From positions 1 to 60,058 of the forward strand of contig JAPYRK010000013.1 of assembly GCA_029941115.1 (NCBI GenBank): a stretch of 60,058 bases of DNA. The letters are read 5' to 3'. The position numbers and the translations under genes are program-made. This document shows, piece by piece, positions 52,360-60,058 of the stretch (its first letter is position 1; each line of letters begins with the position of its first letter). The DNA is from Dehalococcoidia bacterium (lineage in GTDB: Bacteria > Chloroflexota > Dehalococcoidia > UBA2979). The notes beneath the pieces are model-generated. The model was given only the letters and a program-made list of their open reading frames with translations. It searched no databases and was not told the origin of the DNA.

Positions 52360-53352
52360 GTGGCTAAAGTTTATTATGAGAACAATGCGGATTTGTCGGT
52401 ATTGGATGGGAAGAAAGTCGGGATTATTGGGTTTGGTTCACAAGGGCATGCACATGCTTTGAACTTACATGAATCAGGTGTAGACGTTGCAGTTGGTTTA
52501 TATCCCGGGTCACGATCGTGGGATTTGGTGAAAGAGAGCGGTCTCGATGTGGGCACTGTAGATGAGGTAGCCATATCCTGCGATATCATTATGGTTTTGG
52601 TACCAGATCAAATAGCGTTCCAAGTTTATAAAGATCATATCGAACCTCACCTTGAACCTGGAAAAACTTTAATGTTTGCCCATGGTTTTAACATTCATTT
52701 TGATGCTATTAACCCCCCACCTGATATTGACGTATCAATGATTGCTCCTAAGGGACCAGGTCATTTGGTCAGACGCGTTTTTCAAGAAGGAGGAGGAGTG
52801 CCGGCTCTAGTCGCGATTCATCAGGACGCGACTGAATCTGCGCTTGCCGTTGCTTTAGCATACGGAAAAGGCTTAGGAGCGACGAAGGCAGGTATTCTTG
52901 AGACGACTTTCCGAGAGGAAACGGAAACTGACTTATTCGGCGAGCAGGCGGTACTTTGTGGCGGTATAGCTGAGATGGCGAAAACTGCATTTGAAGTGCT
53001 GGTTGAGGCTGGTTATCAACCGGAGTCTGCCTATTTTGAAACTTTCCATGAGATTAAGTTAATCGTTGATTTGATGTATGAGGGTGGCCTGGCGGCGATG
53101 TTGTCTTCGGTGTCGGACACGGCGGAGTATGGGGCATATACCCGTGGTTCAAGAATTGTGACGCCTGAGACGAAGGCTGAAATGAAGAAGATTTTAGGTG
53201 AAGTTCAGCGGGGCGAATTCGCTCGTGAATGGTTGCTGGAAAATCAAGTTGGGCAACCCCATTTCAAAGCACTTCGACGGATTACGGCGGAGCATCCAAT
53301 TGAGGTAGTTGGCTCTGAGGTTCGATCGATGATGGCGTGGCTTAACAAGTAG
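52360..53352 (+). CDS. ilvC: ketol-acid reductoisomerase, class I
   Basis: The 330-residue enzyme starts at GTG 52360 after a strong TAGGGGG Shine-Dalgarno. It has the Rossmann loop [25 protein letters not shown] in the cofactor loop, [20 protein letters not shown], and the metal-binding Asp/Glu block [20 protein letters not shown] and [17 protein letters not shown]. It isomerises and reduces acetolactate with NAD(P)H and Mg. Length matches class I. ACACCT/AGGTGT after the gene at about 53357-53380 may be a weak terminator. Confidence 0.96.
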   Translation: MAKVYYENNADLSVLDGKKVGIIGFGSQGHAHALNLHESGVDVAVGLYPGSRSWDLVKESGLDVGTVDEVAISCDIIMVLVPDQIAFQVYKDHIEPHLEPGKTLMFAHGFNIHFDAINPPPDIDVSMIAPKGPGHLVRRVFQEGGGVPALVAIHQDATESALAVALAYGKGLGATKAGILETTFREETETDLFGEQAVLCGGIAEMAKTAFEVLVEAGYQPESAYFETFHEIKLIVDLMYEGGLAAMLSSVSDTAEYGAYTRGSRIVTPETKAEMKKILGEVQRGEFAREWLLENQVGQPHFKALRRITAEHPIEVVGSEVRSMMAWLNK

Positions 53353-53390
53353 TCAGTACACCTCTTGTTATTTAGGTGTGAAATTCCGAG

Positions 53391-54296
53391 TCAGGTTCGT
53401 TTTGGCGGGACTACTCCATTTACATAAGTGTTAATGGAGTAAACGCTCGTCCTAGCAGTCAGGAAGATAGTCTTATAGTCCAGAGATCCAAACGCGATAT
53501 TTGCCGGCAATTCAGGGATTTCGATTTGGCCTAATACAGTTCCATTGGGCTCTAGAACCCAAACTCCCCCTGGTCCGGTCGTCCATAAGCGTCCGTCGCT
53601 GTCCACTTTCATGCCATCGGGAGCTCCTGGCCTAGAATCATTTGCTACATCTAAAAATAGAACTGAATTACTTAGAGTTCCATCACTTTCGATGGAAAAT
53701 TTTCGAATTAGGCGATCTTTTGAATCACCGATGTATAATGATTTTTCATCAGGTGAGAAAGCAAGTCCATTTGGTTGCGTAAACATTTTGGTGAGTAAAT
53801 CAAGTTCTCCGTTGGGCGCTATTTTATAAACACCCTGGAACGCCAATTCCTGTTCAGCATTTGGATCTCCTTGAGCGGGTTGAGTGAGTCCATATGTGGG
53901 ATCCGTGAAATAAATCGATCCATTACTGTGAACCACTAAGTCATTGGGGCTGTTAAGTTTTTTACCATCCCAATGACTAGCTATTGTCTCGATTTTATTT
54001 TCTTGCTTATATGGAGCTCTAGATACGCGTCGCCCTGAATGCTCACATGCAAGAAGATTTCCGTCCAGGTCAATAGTCAGTCCATTTGAGTGATGACTGG
54101 AGGGGCGGTATGAATCAACCGTTCCAGTGATCTGTCGCCATTGGTGAATTGTTTGTTTATTAATGTCGCTAAACAATAGTGAATTATCATTTTCAATCCA
54201 GATTGGGCCTTCGGTAAAGGCAAATCCCGTGCACAATAGTGATTCCTCGGAACTAGATATTAGTTCTGATAACCCGGCATCGTTTGCAATTTTCAT
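53391..54296 (-). CDS. SMP-30/gluconolactonase-like beta-propeller hydrolase
   Basis: The 301-residue protein has the SMP-30/LRE propeller motifs: CTGFAFTEGPIWIENDNSLLF with the metal Glu, LNSPNDLVVHSNGSIYFTDP with Asn, PNGLAFSPDEKSLYIGDSKD and APDGMKVDSDGRLWTTGPGG with Asp. These are sugar-lactone or organophosphate hydrolases that use Ca, Mg or Zn. It is convergent with ilvC. Confidence 0.9.
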   Translation of the reverse strand: MKIANDAGLSELISSSEESLLCTGFAFTEGPIWIENDNSLLFSDINKQTIHQWRQITGTVDSYRPSSHHSNGLTIDLDGNLLACEHSGRRVSRAPYKQENKIETIASHWDGKKLNSPNDLVVHSNGSIYFTDPTYGLTQPAQGDPNAEQELAFQGVYKIAPNGELDLLTKMFTQPNGLAFSPDEKSLYIGDSKDRLIRKFSIESDGTLSNSVLFLDVANDSRPGAPDGMKVDSDGRLWTTGPGGVWVLEPNGTVLGQIEIPELPANIAFGSLDYKTIFLTARTSVYSINTYVNGVVPPKRT

Positions 54297-54337
54297 ATGC
54301 GCTCCTAGGCATGCACTGGCTGCCGATTAATTACAAA

Positions 54338-55132
54338 TCAGCGGCCTTTGAAGTTTGGTTTGCGTTTCTCCGCAAATGCTTTTGGTCCTTCTTTTGCGTC
54401 TTCGGTAAAACTCAGTCTTGCTTGCATCGCGGACTCAAGTCGAAGGCCATCGCCCAGTGGCATGTATTGCGCACGTACTGATAGCTCCTTAATAGCGCGT
54501 ACAGCTAGCGGGGGCATGGCAGCTAACTCTTCAGCTCGTTCCATCGCAGTCTCAAGCACCTTGTCATGAGGCACAACTTCGTTGATAAGACCGAAGTTGG
54601 CGGCTCGATCTGCAGATAAGCGTCGACCAAGCAGGAGCACCTCCATTGCGATTGGGTATGGAAGCTGTCGAATAGTCCTTTGTGTACCACCGTTCCCTGG
54701 CAGTATTCCACGCTTCACCTCAGATAGATCGAAGAGCGCATGCTCGGACGCTACTCGAATGTCTGTAGCAAGTAGCAACGTCATTCCACCAGCAAGGCAG
54801 AGTCCGTTGACTCCCGCTACCACAGGTTTCCATACTTCTAGCCCTCGATTTAGAATTTGGTTGCTTTGTGTTTGCCAAAACTCAAAAGCTTCGGGTTTTT
54901 GAGGAATAGTCTGTTTGAGATCTGCGCCAGCCGAGAAAACCTGCTTTTCAGGTGCTCGCTCAGGCTGTGGTGCACCAGTTACCACTGCTACCCAGATATC
55001 TGGATTATCTCGAACTTCGAGCCATGAATCAGATAATTTAGCGTACATATCCGGCGTCATAGCGTTAAGAGCCTCAGGTCTGTTAATGGTGATCGTCGCG
55101 ATATGATTTGAAATTTCAAAGTCGATTGTCAT
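54338..55132 (-). CDS. enoyl-CoA hydratase/isomerase
   Basis: The 264-residue crotonase has TITINRPEALNAMT, FSAGADLKQTIPQ, NGLCLAGGMTLLLATDIRVA, FDLSEVKRGILPGNGGTQ (Glu of the hydratase site in SEVKRG) and RRLSADRAANFGLINEV. It is downstream of the acyl-CoA dehydrogenase gene by 39 nt and belongs to the minus-strand acyl-CoA degradation operon 54338-58352. Confidence 0.92.
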   Translation of the reverse strand: MTIDFEISNHIATITINRPEALNAMTPDMYAKLSDSWLEVRDNPDIWVAVVTGAPQPERAPEKQVFSAGADLKQTIPQKPEAFEFWQTQSNQILNRGLEVWKPVVAGVNGLCLAGGMTLLLATDIRVASEHALFDLSEVKRGILPGNGGTQRTIRQLPYPIAMEVLLLGRRLSADRAANFGLINEVVPHDKVLETAMERAEELAAMPPLAVRAIKELSVRAQYMPLGDGLRLESAMQARLSFTEDAKEGPKAFAEKRKPNFKGR

Positions 55133-55171
55133 GTTTTAATCCTCTCAGCCGTAGGAATGCAGTCCTAAGAT

Positions 55172-56341
55172 TTAGGAACCACTTCTGATATTTAGTAAGT
55201 CTCTAGCCATTACTATTCGTTGAACCTCGGATGGACCTTCTCCAATCCTGCGAATTCTTAATTCTCGGTACCAACGCTCAAGTGGCAGATCTTTACTCAT
55301 CCCAAGGCCACCGAAAATCTGCATCGATCGATCGACTACTCGGCCGGCGCCTTCCGTGGCCACGAGCTTTGCCATTGAAGATTCAAATCTAAAGGGTTCC
55401 CCACGATGAGCAAGATCAGCGGCCTGAAGGCATGCCCAACGCCCAGTTCGTATATCAATTTCGTTATCAACAAGCATCCATTGGATAGCCTGTCGATTGG
55501 CAAGCGGCTGCCCGAAGGTCTCCCGTTGTTTGGCCCAATCCATAGCCATTTCGTGTGCAAGAATTGCCACTCCCAGACCTGTGGCAGAGTATGGAATGCG
55601 CTGCATACTTAGATACTCATTGGCAAGCGCAAAGCCGCCTCCCTCCTTACCAAGTAAATTTTGGCTCGGGATTCGCATATCAGTAAATGAGAGCTCAGTT
55701 GTGTAATGTGCTCTTAGTACTTGTACAAGTCGTTCAACACGAAAGCCCGGTGTTTCCGTGTCGATTAAGAATGCGCTGATACCTTCTCGACCCTTTGAAG
55801 GGTCAGTACGTACATATACAATTCCAAAATCTGCTGTATCGGCTCCCGAGTTCCAGAGCTTTCCTCCGTTAATGACCCAGTCATCGCCGTCTTTTATTCC
55901 ACGGGTTTTTATTGCTCGCGCAGGATCTGATCCGCCACTAGGCTCGCTCAGTCCGAAAAATGCACTTTTCTCACCTCGAATCACAGGCCATAAATATTTC
56001 TCTTTTTGTTCATCAGTGGCGTTGTAGAGTTGACCCGGAGGACCATGCCCAAAAACACCATATGCGGGTGCGTATAGGCCGGCCCTATGTTGTGATAATT
56101 CTTCAGCAACCAGAGTTCGCGTGACTATATCAATTCCTGGACCACCGTATTCTGTGGGAACGTCCATTTGATAAAGCCCCATTTCTTTGACCATGGAAAC
56201 CAAACGGTCTTTTTCTGATGGAGGTAGGGAAAATGCATCTGGATCGAGATCTTCCTCGAGTGGTCTTATTTCTTCACGTATCAATCTTCGAACATTATCG
56301 ATAATAAGTTTTTGTTCATCACTGATTCTAAAATCAACCAT
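55172..56341 (-). CDS. acyl-CoA dehydrogenase
   Basis: The 389-residue flavoprotein has FGLSEPSGGSDPARAIKTR (FAD/substrate loop), WVINGGKLWNSGADTADFG, QRETFGQPLANRQAIQWML and the catalytic Glu in RRIGEGPSEVQR. It oxidises acyl-CoA to enoyl-CoA, passing electrons to ETF. It comes one base after the GIY-YIG-like gene stop and before the hydratase. Confidence 0.94.
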   Translation of the reverse strand: MVDFRISDEQKLIIDNVRRLIREEIRPLEEDLDPDAFSLPPSEKDRLVSMVKEMGLYQMDVPTEYGGPGIDIVTRTLVAEELSQHRAGLYAPAYGVFGHGPPGQLYNATDEQKEKYLWPVIRGEKSAFFGLSEPSGGSDPARAIKTRGIKDGDDWVINGGKLWNSGADTADFGIVYVRTDPSKGREGISAFLIDTETPGFRVERLVQVLRAHYTTELSFTDMRIPSQNLLGKEGGGFALANEYLSMQRIPYSATGLGVAILAHEMAMDWAKQRETFGQPLANRQAIQWMLVDNEIDIRTGRWACLQAADLAHRGEPFRFESSMAKLVATEGAGRVVDRSMQIFGGLGMSKDLPLERWYRELRIRRIGEGPSEVQRIVMARDLLNIRSGS

Positions 56342-56342
56342 T

Positions 56343-56768
56343 CTAGTTCTCCGTTCCGCTTTCTTTAGTTTTCCAATGGTACCGACCGAGTTTTGGGATG
56401 ACCTCAGAGTCTTCTAGATTTCCAGTTGGTAGTCGGCCGTGATCCTCATTGAAGCGAGTGAGAATCTCGATCCAGCGACTGTAATACATATGATTTACCT
56501 CGTACCGGAAGTATGCAGCGTGCTCTCGAATAACCGGAAGCGGTTGACCCATTCTGGGGTGAATCCAATTCTGTCCATCGAAATCACTCTTATCACCGAA
56601 GCATAGGAATAATTCGCCTCGAAGTCCGAAGGGAGATTTTCCAGATGCTTTCCCAATATAAATAGTTTTTTGTTTGCTATCAGCAATTTCAAAAACACCC
56701 ATAGCCCCTGGCAAGGTTTTGTAATCGATTGAATTATCCCACGGAGTCCAAGGTTTTCTTATACGCAT
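56343..56768 (-). CDS. small protein, possible GIY-YIG-like fold
   Basis: The 141-residue protein contains GAMGVFEIADSKQKTIYIGK, which looks like the GVY-x-YIGKA start of GIY-YIG domains, followed by an aromatic region (AAYFRYEVNHMYYSRWIEIL) and a basic C-terminus. The assignment is weak and no nuclease role is claimed. It lies inside a beta-oxidation operon between DUF35 and acyl-CoA dehydrogenase, one base from each neighbour, so it is probably co-translated with them. Confidence 0.6.
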   Translation of the reverse strand: MRIRKPWTPWDNSIDYKTLPGAMGVFEIADSKQKTIYIGKASGKSPFGLRGELFLCFGDKSDFDGQNWIHPRMGQPLPVIREHAAYFRYEVNHMYYSRWIEILTRFNEDHGRLPTGNLEDSEVIPKLGRYHWKTKESGTEN

Positions 56769-56769
56769 A

Positions 56770-57207
56770 CTAAGACCTTTCTAATTCATACATCAGCATC
56801 GACTCACTTGCTGTAATTTTCTCAATGCGCGGCTTTACTCTATCGCCTATTTTCACCTCGGTCGTAAGGTCTAACATTGCGGAGAGCAGGCGAGGGCCGT
56901 CATCTAGCTGAATAGTTGCAACCGTGTAGGGTATAAATGGTTTGAATGCCGAATGGTAGGGTTGGTGGACCTTGACGAAAGAATATATAAAGCCTTGTCC
57001 GCGGGATACTTTGTGTTCTAGTAGATTAGATCCACACTCGTAGCAAAATGATTCAAAAGGATATTGATAACTAGTGCAGCTTTGGCATTGCTGAAGTATA
57101 AGTTCCCCGCGACTAAGAGCTTCTCTGTACGGGGTGTTTAGATCGTCGAGTGGGGGAATTAGCTCTTCGAACGCAGCGAATTTGTCAGCTATAGGCGGTT
57201 CGTTCAT
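56770..57207 (-). CDS. DUF35 OB-fold/zinc-ribbon acyl-CoA-binding protein
   Basis: The 145-residue protein has the rubredoxin-like Zn ribbon CQSCTSYQYPFESFCYECG (two CxxC) and the OB-fold DUF35 segment GQGFIYSFVKVHQPYHSAF, IPYTVATIQLDDGPRLLS and IGDRVKPRIEKI. DUF35 proteins pair with non-canonical thiolases or HMG-CoA synthase-like enzymes and channel acyl-CoA. The gene overlaps the thiolase stop by 4 nt. Confidence 0.93.
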   Translation of the reverse strand: MNEPPIADKFAAFEELIPPLDDLNTPYREALSRGELILQQCQSCTSYQYPFESFCYECGSNLLEHKVSRGQGFIYSFVKVHQPYHSAFKPFIPYTVATIQLDDGPRLLSAMLDLTTEVKIGDRVKPRIEKITASESMLMYELERS

Positions 57208-58352
57208 TTGTGTATTCCTTGGTTCGATAACAGCATAGTAGCGTGAGTGGTCATGATGCCACCTTGTTGGCTAACCAGACCGACTTCCGCACCTTTGACT
57301 TGTCTGTCTTGACCTTCACCTCTTAGCTGGCGAACTGCCTCCACGACGAGTTGAGTCCCCGGCATACCCGTTTCAGATAATAGGCCGCCTGAAGTATTAC
57401 AGGGTAGTTCGCCACCGATATGGGTCCTTTGTTCTTCATAAAATGAGCCTCCTTCACCTTTGTCTACAAACCCATATTCCTCAAGGCTTATAAGAGGCAC
57501 AATTGTGAAGCAATCATATATTTCACAGAAATCAATATCAGCTGGTCTCAAGCCAGCCGATTTGAAAGCCATTTTACCGGCGATCTTTGCTCCACTTGTA
57601 GCTAACTCAGGTCGGCGATAGAAATCCCAGGATGGGTGTGCTTGACCAATTCCCTCGATATAGACCGGCAATTTTTTGAGTTCTTTGGCCTTTTCTTCTG
57701 TAGTTATAATATAAGCCGCGCCACCATCTGAAACAGGACAGCAGTCCAGTAATCTGAATGGTTCTGCCACCCATCTGGATGACATGTAGTCATCGACTGT
57801 GAAAAGTTCTTGAAATTGGGCACCTGGGTTCATGCTTGCGTGCGTTCGATGAGCAATTGCCACATTTGCAAGCTGTTCGTTGGTCGTCCCATATTCATGC
57901 ATATGGCGTTTTGCAACCATTGCGTAGCTTGATGGAGCGCCAAATAACCCTGCTAACGCATCGTCACCTCTCGGTCGCGCATATGAGGCACGGGTACCTG
58001 TTCGTGGATTGTCTCCATAGGAGATTGCTATTACCTCTGCTTGCCCCAACTCAATTGCGCTTATAGCGTACTGAATGAGTCCTATATTACTTGCACCGGC
58101 CTGATCTAGAGTCGCAGTAACTTTGGGCTGAATTCGCAACGCTTCAGCAATTTTTGGTCCCCAGAGCATTGGAAAAGTTGAGGTAGGAGCTTTAGTCAGG
58201 ACGCCATCAAGATCCTGAGTAGTTAGACCGGCATCTTCTAGGGCTGAGCGAATTGCTAGTACATTGTGAGCGATTTGCGAGATGCCAGGATTTTTTCCAT
58301 AGGCTGTATTTCCGACGCCGACAATGCAGTACTTTTGTTTTAGATTTTTCAT
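57204..58352 (-). CDS. thiolase (SCP-x/lipid-transfer type)
   Basis: The 382-residue protein begins YCIVGVGNTAYGKNPGISQI and has the thiolase core TLDQAGASNIGLIQYAISAI, where the usual active-site Cys position is not Cys, a trait of DUF35-linked thiolases. The C-terminal CNTSGGLLSETGMPGTQLV has lost the canonical His of GHP, and GLVSQQGGIMTTHATMLL ends the protein. It may act on an aldol or retro-aldol step as in steroid degradation, not classical thiolysis. It heads the minus-strand operon. Confidence 0.9.
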   Translation of the reverse strand: MKNLKQKYCIVGVGNTAYGKNPGISQIAHNVLAIRSALEDAGLTTQDLDGVLTKAPTSTFPMLWGPKIAEALRIQPKVTATLDQAGASNIGLIQYAISAIELGQAEVIAISYGDNPRTGTRASYARPRGDDALAGLFGAPSSYAMVAKRHMHEYGTTNEQLANVAIAHRTHASMNPGAQFQELFTVDDYMSSRWVAEPFRLLDCCPVSDGGAAYIITTEEKAKELKKLPVYIEGIGQAHPSWDFYRRPELATSGAKIAGKMAFKSAGLRPADIDFCEIYDCFTIVPLISLEEYGFVDKGEGGSFYEEQRTHIGGELPCNTSGGLLSETGMPGTQLVVEAVRQLRGEGQDRQVKGAEVGLVSQQGGIMTTHATMLLSNQGIHK

Positions 58353-58522
58353 TTTGATGTTCCTTCAGGCGATGCAAAAAACTAATCTTGAGCAGTTTAA
58401 TGTGGAATGAGAGGAAAGTGTTCAGTTTATGGACTCGCTTGTCTAACCGAAGGCTATGAAGGTAAACAAGCTTTTTATACCTTATAGTTATGAGGCTGAG
58501 TATAGATCATTAAGAGGTTTCT

Positions 58523-58585
58523 TTGAAAATACGATTGTTGTCTTTACTATTACCTTTGTCGCTTCAGCGGCCCTCCGTTGCATAG
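58523..58585 (+). CDS. leuA leader peptide, Leu-rich
   Basis: AAGAGG (58512-58517) lies 5 nt before a TTG start at 58523. The 20-residue product begins M-K-I-R and has seven Leu among residues 5-14 (L-L-S-L-L-L-P-L-S-L), encoded by 58535-58564 with TTG, TTA, CTA and CTT codons. It ends at TAG 58583, inside the loop region of the hairpin that follows. A stop codon at 58511-58513 limits the frame upstream. This is the expected form of a Leu-codon attenuation leader 65 nt before leuA. Confidence 0.85.
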   Translation: MKIRLLSLLLPLSLQRPSVA

Positions 58586-58616
58586 AGCAAACGGGAGGGC
58601 CTACCTCGTATTTTTT
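58569..58616 (+). promoter_or_regulatory. hairpin overlapping the leuA leader, possible attenuator
   Basis: GGCCCTCCGTTGC (58569-58581) pairs with GCAAACGGGAGGGCC (58587-58601), with two one-base bulges and a five-base loop. Six T follow at 58611-58616, separated from the stem by nine bases. A ribosome stalled on the Leu codons would cover the 5' arm. The T run is farther from the stem than in a typical terminator, so the mode of control is inferred. Confidence 0.7.
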
Positions 58617-58649
58617 ACAATTTATACTAAGACTGAAGGTTAAAAGACA

Positions 58650-60058
58650 ATGAGTAATAACGATAACGATAAAGTGTATATTTTCGATACAACTCTTCGA
58701 GATGGCGAACAATCTGCAGGGATTTCCTTTACAAAAGAGGACAAAGTTGAAATTGCTAAGCAACTGGCAAAGCTTAATGTAGACATCATTGAGGCAGGTT
58801 TCCCTGCCACGTCGCCAGGCGATCTTGATGCGGTAGCATCAATTGCTCGAGATGTTCGAGGACCAGTAATCGCTGGTTTAGCGCGAGCTGTGCCTGAGGA
58901 CATCGACGCGGCGTGGCAAGCTCTGAGTCAAGCAGAATCTCCTCGTATCCATGTATTTCTTTCAACAAGCGATATTCATATGGCTCATCAACTACGAAAA
59001 AACCGTGAAGACATTATTGAAATGGCTCGTGCTGGTGTCGCACGAGCAAAAGGTTATGTGTCTGACGTGGAATTTTCTCCAATGGATGCATCTAGATCTG
59101 ACCCAGATTTTGTTTATCAGATCCTGGAAGCGGCTATTGAAGAAGGCGCTACAACAATTAACATTCCAGATACCGTCGGCTATGCGATACCGGAATCTTT
59201 TACCGCTTTTATTAAATCAATTTATGAGAATGTTGCCAATATCCATAAGGCACGAATTTCAGTGCATTGTCATAACGATTTGGGCATGGCGACCGCAAAC
59301 TCGATTGCTGGTGTACTTGGAGGTGCACGTCAAATTGAAGGTGCTGTTAATGGTATTGGTGAACGTGCGGGCAACACTTCGACAGAGGAAGTTATTATGG
59401 CGATTGCCACACGTCAAGACATGATGGGTGTGTATACCGATATCGAGCATACTGAGTTATATCCTGCTTCGAAACTCGTGGAACGATTATCCGGAATGCA
59501 GGTTCAGAATAATAAGGCAATCGTCGGTCGCAATGCTTTTCGACATTCGTCTGGGATTCATCAGGATGGTGTGCTAAAGATGCGTGAGACATATGAAATT
59601 ATGAGTGCTGAGTCTGTGGGACAACCAACAGGTGAATCTATCGTACTCACCAAAGTATCTGGTCGTCACGGACTGTCGGCGCGACTACAAGACTTGGGAG
59701 TTGACCTCGAAAGTATTGATTTAGATAAAGTGTTTGCCGCCTTTAAGGATGTCGCTGATCGAAAAGATGAAGTAGATGATAGAGACTTGATGGCTATTAT
59801 TTCGGAGCATACATCACTAGATGTCGACGAGTTATGGAAATTAGATCTTGTTCAGGTGTCTACGACAGATCATGGGAGGCCTACCGCAACAGTTCGTTTG
59901 ATTAATTCTTCCGACGAAGTATTTGAAGATGCTGCTGTCGGAGAGGGTCCTGTTGACGCTATTTATAACGCTGTTAACAGGGTGACGGGTGCAGAAAATA
60001 CTTTAACTGAATACAGTGTTAAATCTGTGACGGAAGGTATTGATGCTCAGGGTGAGGT
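58650..60058 (+). CDS. leuA: 2-isopropylmalate synthase, 3' end beyond the window
   Basis: From ATG 58650 the frame is open for 469 codons to the right edge. It has FDTTLRDGEQSAGISFT (metal-binding Asp), EAGFPATSPGDLDAV, FSPMDASRSDPDFV, the HCHNDLGMATANSIAG His pair and GIGERAGNTSTEE, and then a linker and the start of the C-terminal regulatory domain (VSTTDHGRPTATVRLI). It condenses acetyl-CoA with 2-oxoisovalerate, the first committed step of leucine synthesis, using 2-oxoisovalerate from the ilvBNC pathway upstream. A GAAGG Shine-Dalgarno lies about 10 nt before the ATG. Confidence 0.95.
   Translation, partial: MSNNDNDKVYIFDTTLRDGEQSAGISFTKEDKVEIAKQLAKLNVDIIEAGFPATSPGDLDAVASIARDVRGPVIAGLARAVPEDIDAAWQALSQAESPRIHVFLSTSDIHMAHQLRKNREDIIEMARAGVARAKGYVSDVEFSPMDASRSDPDFVYQILEAAIEEGATTINIPDTVGYAIPESFTAFIKSIYENVANIHKARISVHCHNDLGMATANSIAGVLGGARQIEGAVNGIGERAGNTSTEEVIMAIATRQDMMGVYTDIEHTELYPASKLVERLSGMQVQNNKAIVGRNAFRHSSGIHQDGVLKMRETYEIMSAESVGQPTGESIVLTKVSGRHGLSARLQDLGVDLESIDLDKVFAAFKDVADRKDEVDDRDLMAIISEHTSLDVDELWKLDLVQVSTTDHGRPTATVRLINSSDEVFEDAAVGEGPVDAIYNAVNRVTGAENTLTEYSVKSVTEGIDAQGE

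Noticed and set aside
58456-58653. 65-residue ORF upstream of leuA
   Set aside because: It is in a different frame from the Leu-rich leader, runs through the hairpin and into leuA, and has no recognisable motif. The shorter TTG frame has a clear Shine-Dalgarno and codon run.

Overview
This window reads as a chromosomal segment of a free-living, metabolically versatile bacterium with moderate GC. The mix of CaiB/BaiF CoA-transferases, short-chain dehydrogenases (SDRs), enoyl-CoA hydratases, a thiolase with a DUF35 partner, a double-length CoA-transferase, peptide-type ABC transport parts and a standalone MTH1187 thiamine-binding protein resembles marine Chloroflexota such as the SAR202 group. 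That assignment is inference from gene content, because there is no rRNA or ribosomal protein gene here. UGA ends many ordinary genes (for example ilvN and the double CoA-transferase), so the standard bacterial code is in use.

Layout. Positions 1-10570 are mostly minus-strand: a nucleosidase cut by the left edge, a DUF1932 oxidoreductase, a gamma-glutamyltransferase-like hydrolase, a thioredoxin-like gene with an in-frame UGA, an M20 peptidase, a carboxymuconolactone-decarboxylase-like protein, a CoA-transferase, a UGSC-family gene with an in-frame UGA, its redoxin-domain partner and a GIY-YIG-like protein. 10663-20900 is plus-strand catabolism: a pair of SDRs, a solute-binding lipoprotein, another SDR, the fused CoA-transferase, a thiamine-diphosphate lyase and a serine hydrolase. 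20905-26793 holds two unknown genes, an SDR, two enoyl-CoA hydratases flanking two tiny paralogous genes, and a sulfurtransferase. 27851-30953 is a TPP riboswitch followed by MTH1187 and an ABC transporter for a thiamine precursor. 30961-43898 mixes PrpD, esterase, peptide permeases, UppP, a second SDR pair, a LysM protein and a strongly terminated Tat-type solute-binding protein. 44184-60058 carries branched-chain amino acid synthesis (ilvE, ilvB-ilvN-ilvC, leuA) with an acyl-CoA degradation operon on the minus strand between ilvC and leuA.

The most interesting signals are not in a plain ORF list. First, two genes are each split by one in-frame UGA at a redox motif (U-P-T-C in a thioredoxin fold, U-G-S-C in a UGSC-family protein), and each UGA is followed by a hairpin with a GUG apical loop at the spacing expected of a bacterial SECIS; both are probably selenoproteins. 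Second, ilvB and leuA are each preceded by a short leader peptide gene with its own Shine-Dalgarno and a run of Val/Leu or Leu codons next to a hairpin, which is the signature of ribosome-mediated attenuation. Third, two separate SDR pairs each join one SDR with an intact Tyr-x-x-x-Lys to one that has lost it, which suggests heteromeric dehydrogenases.
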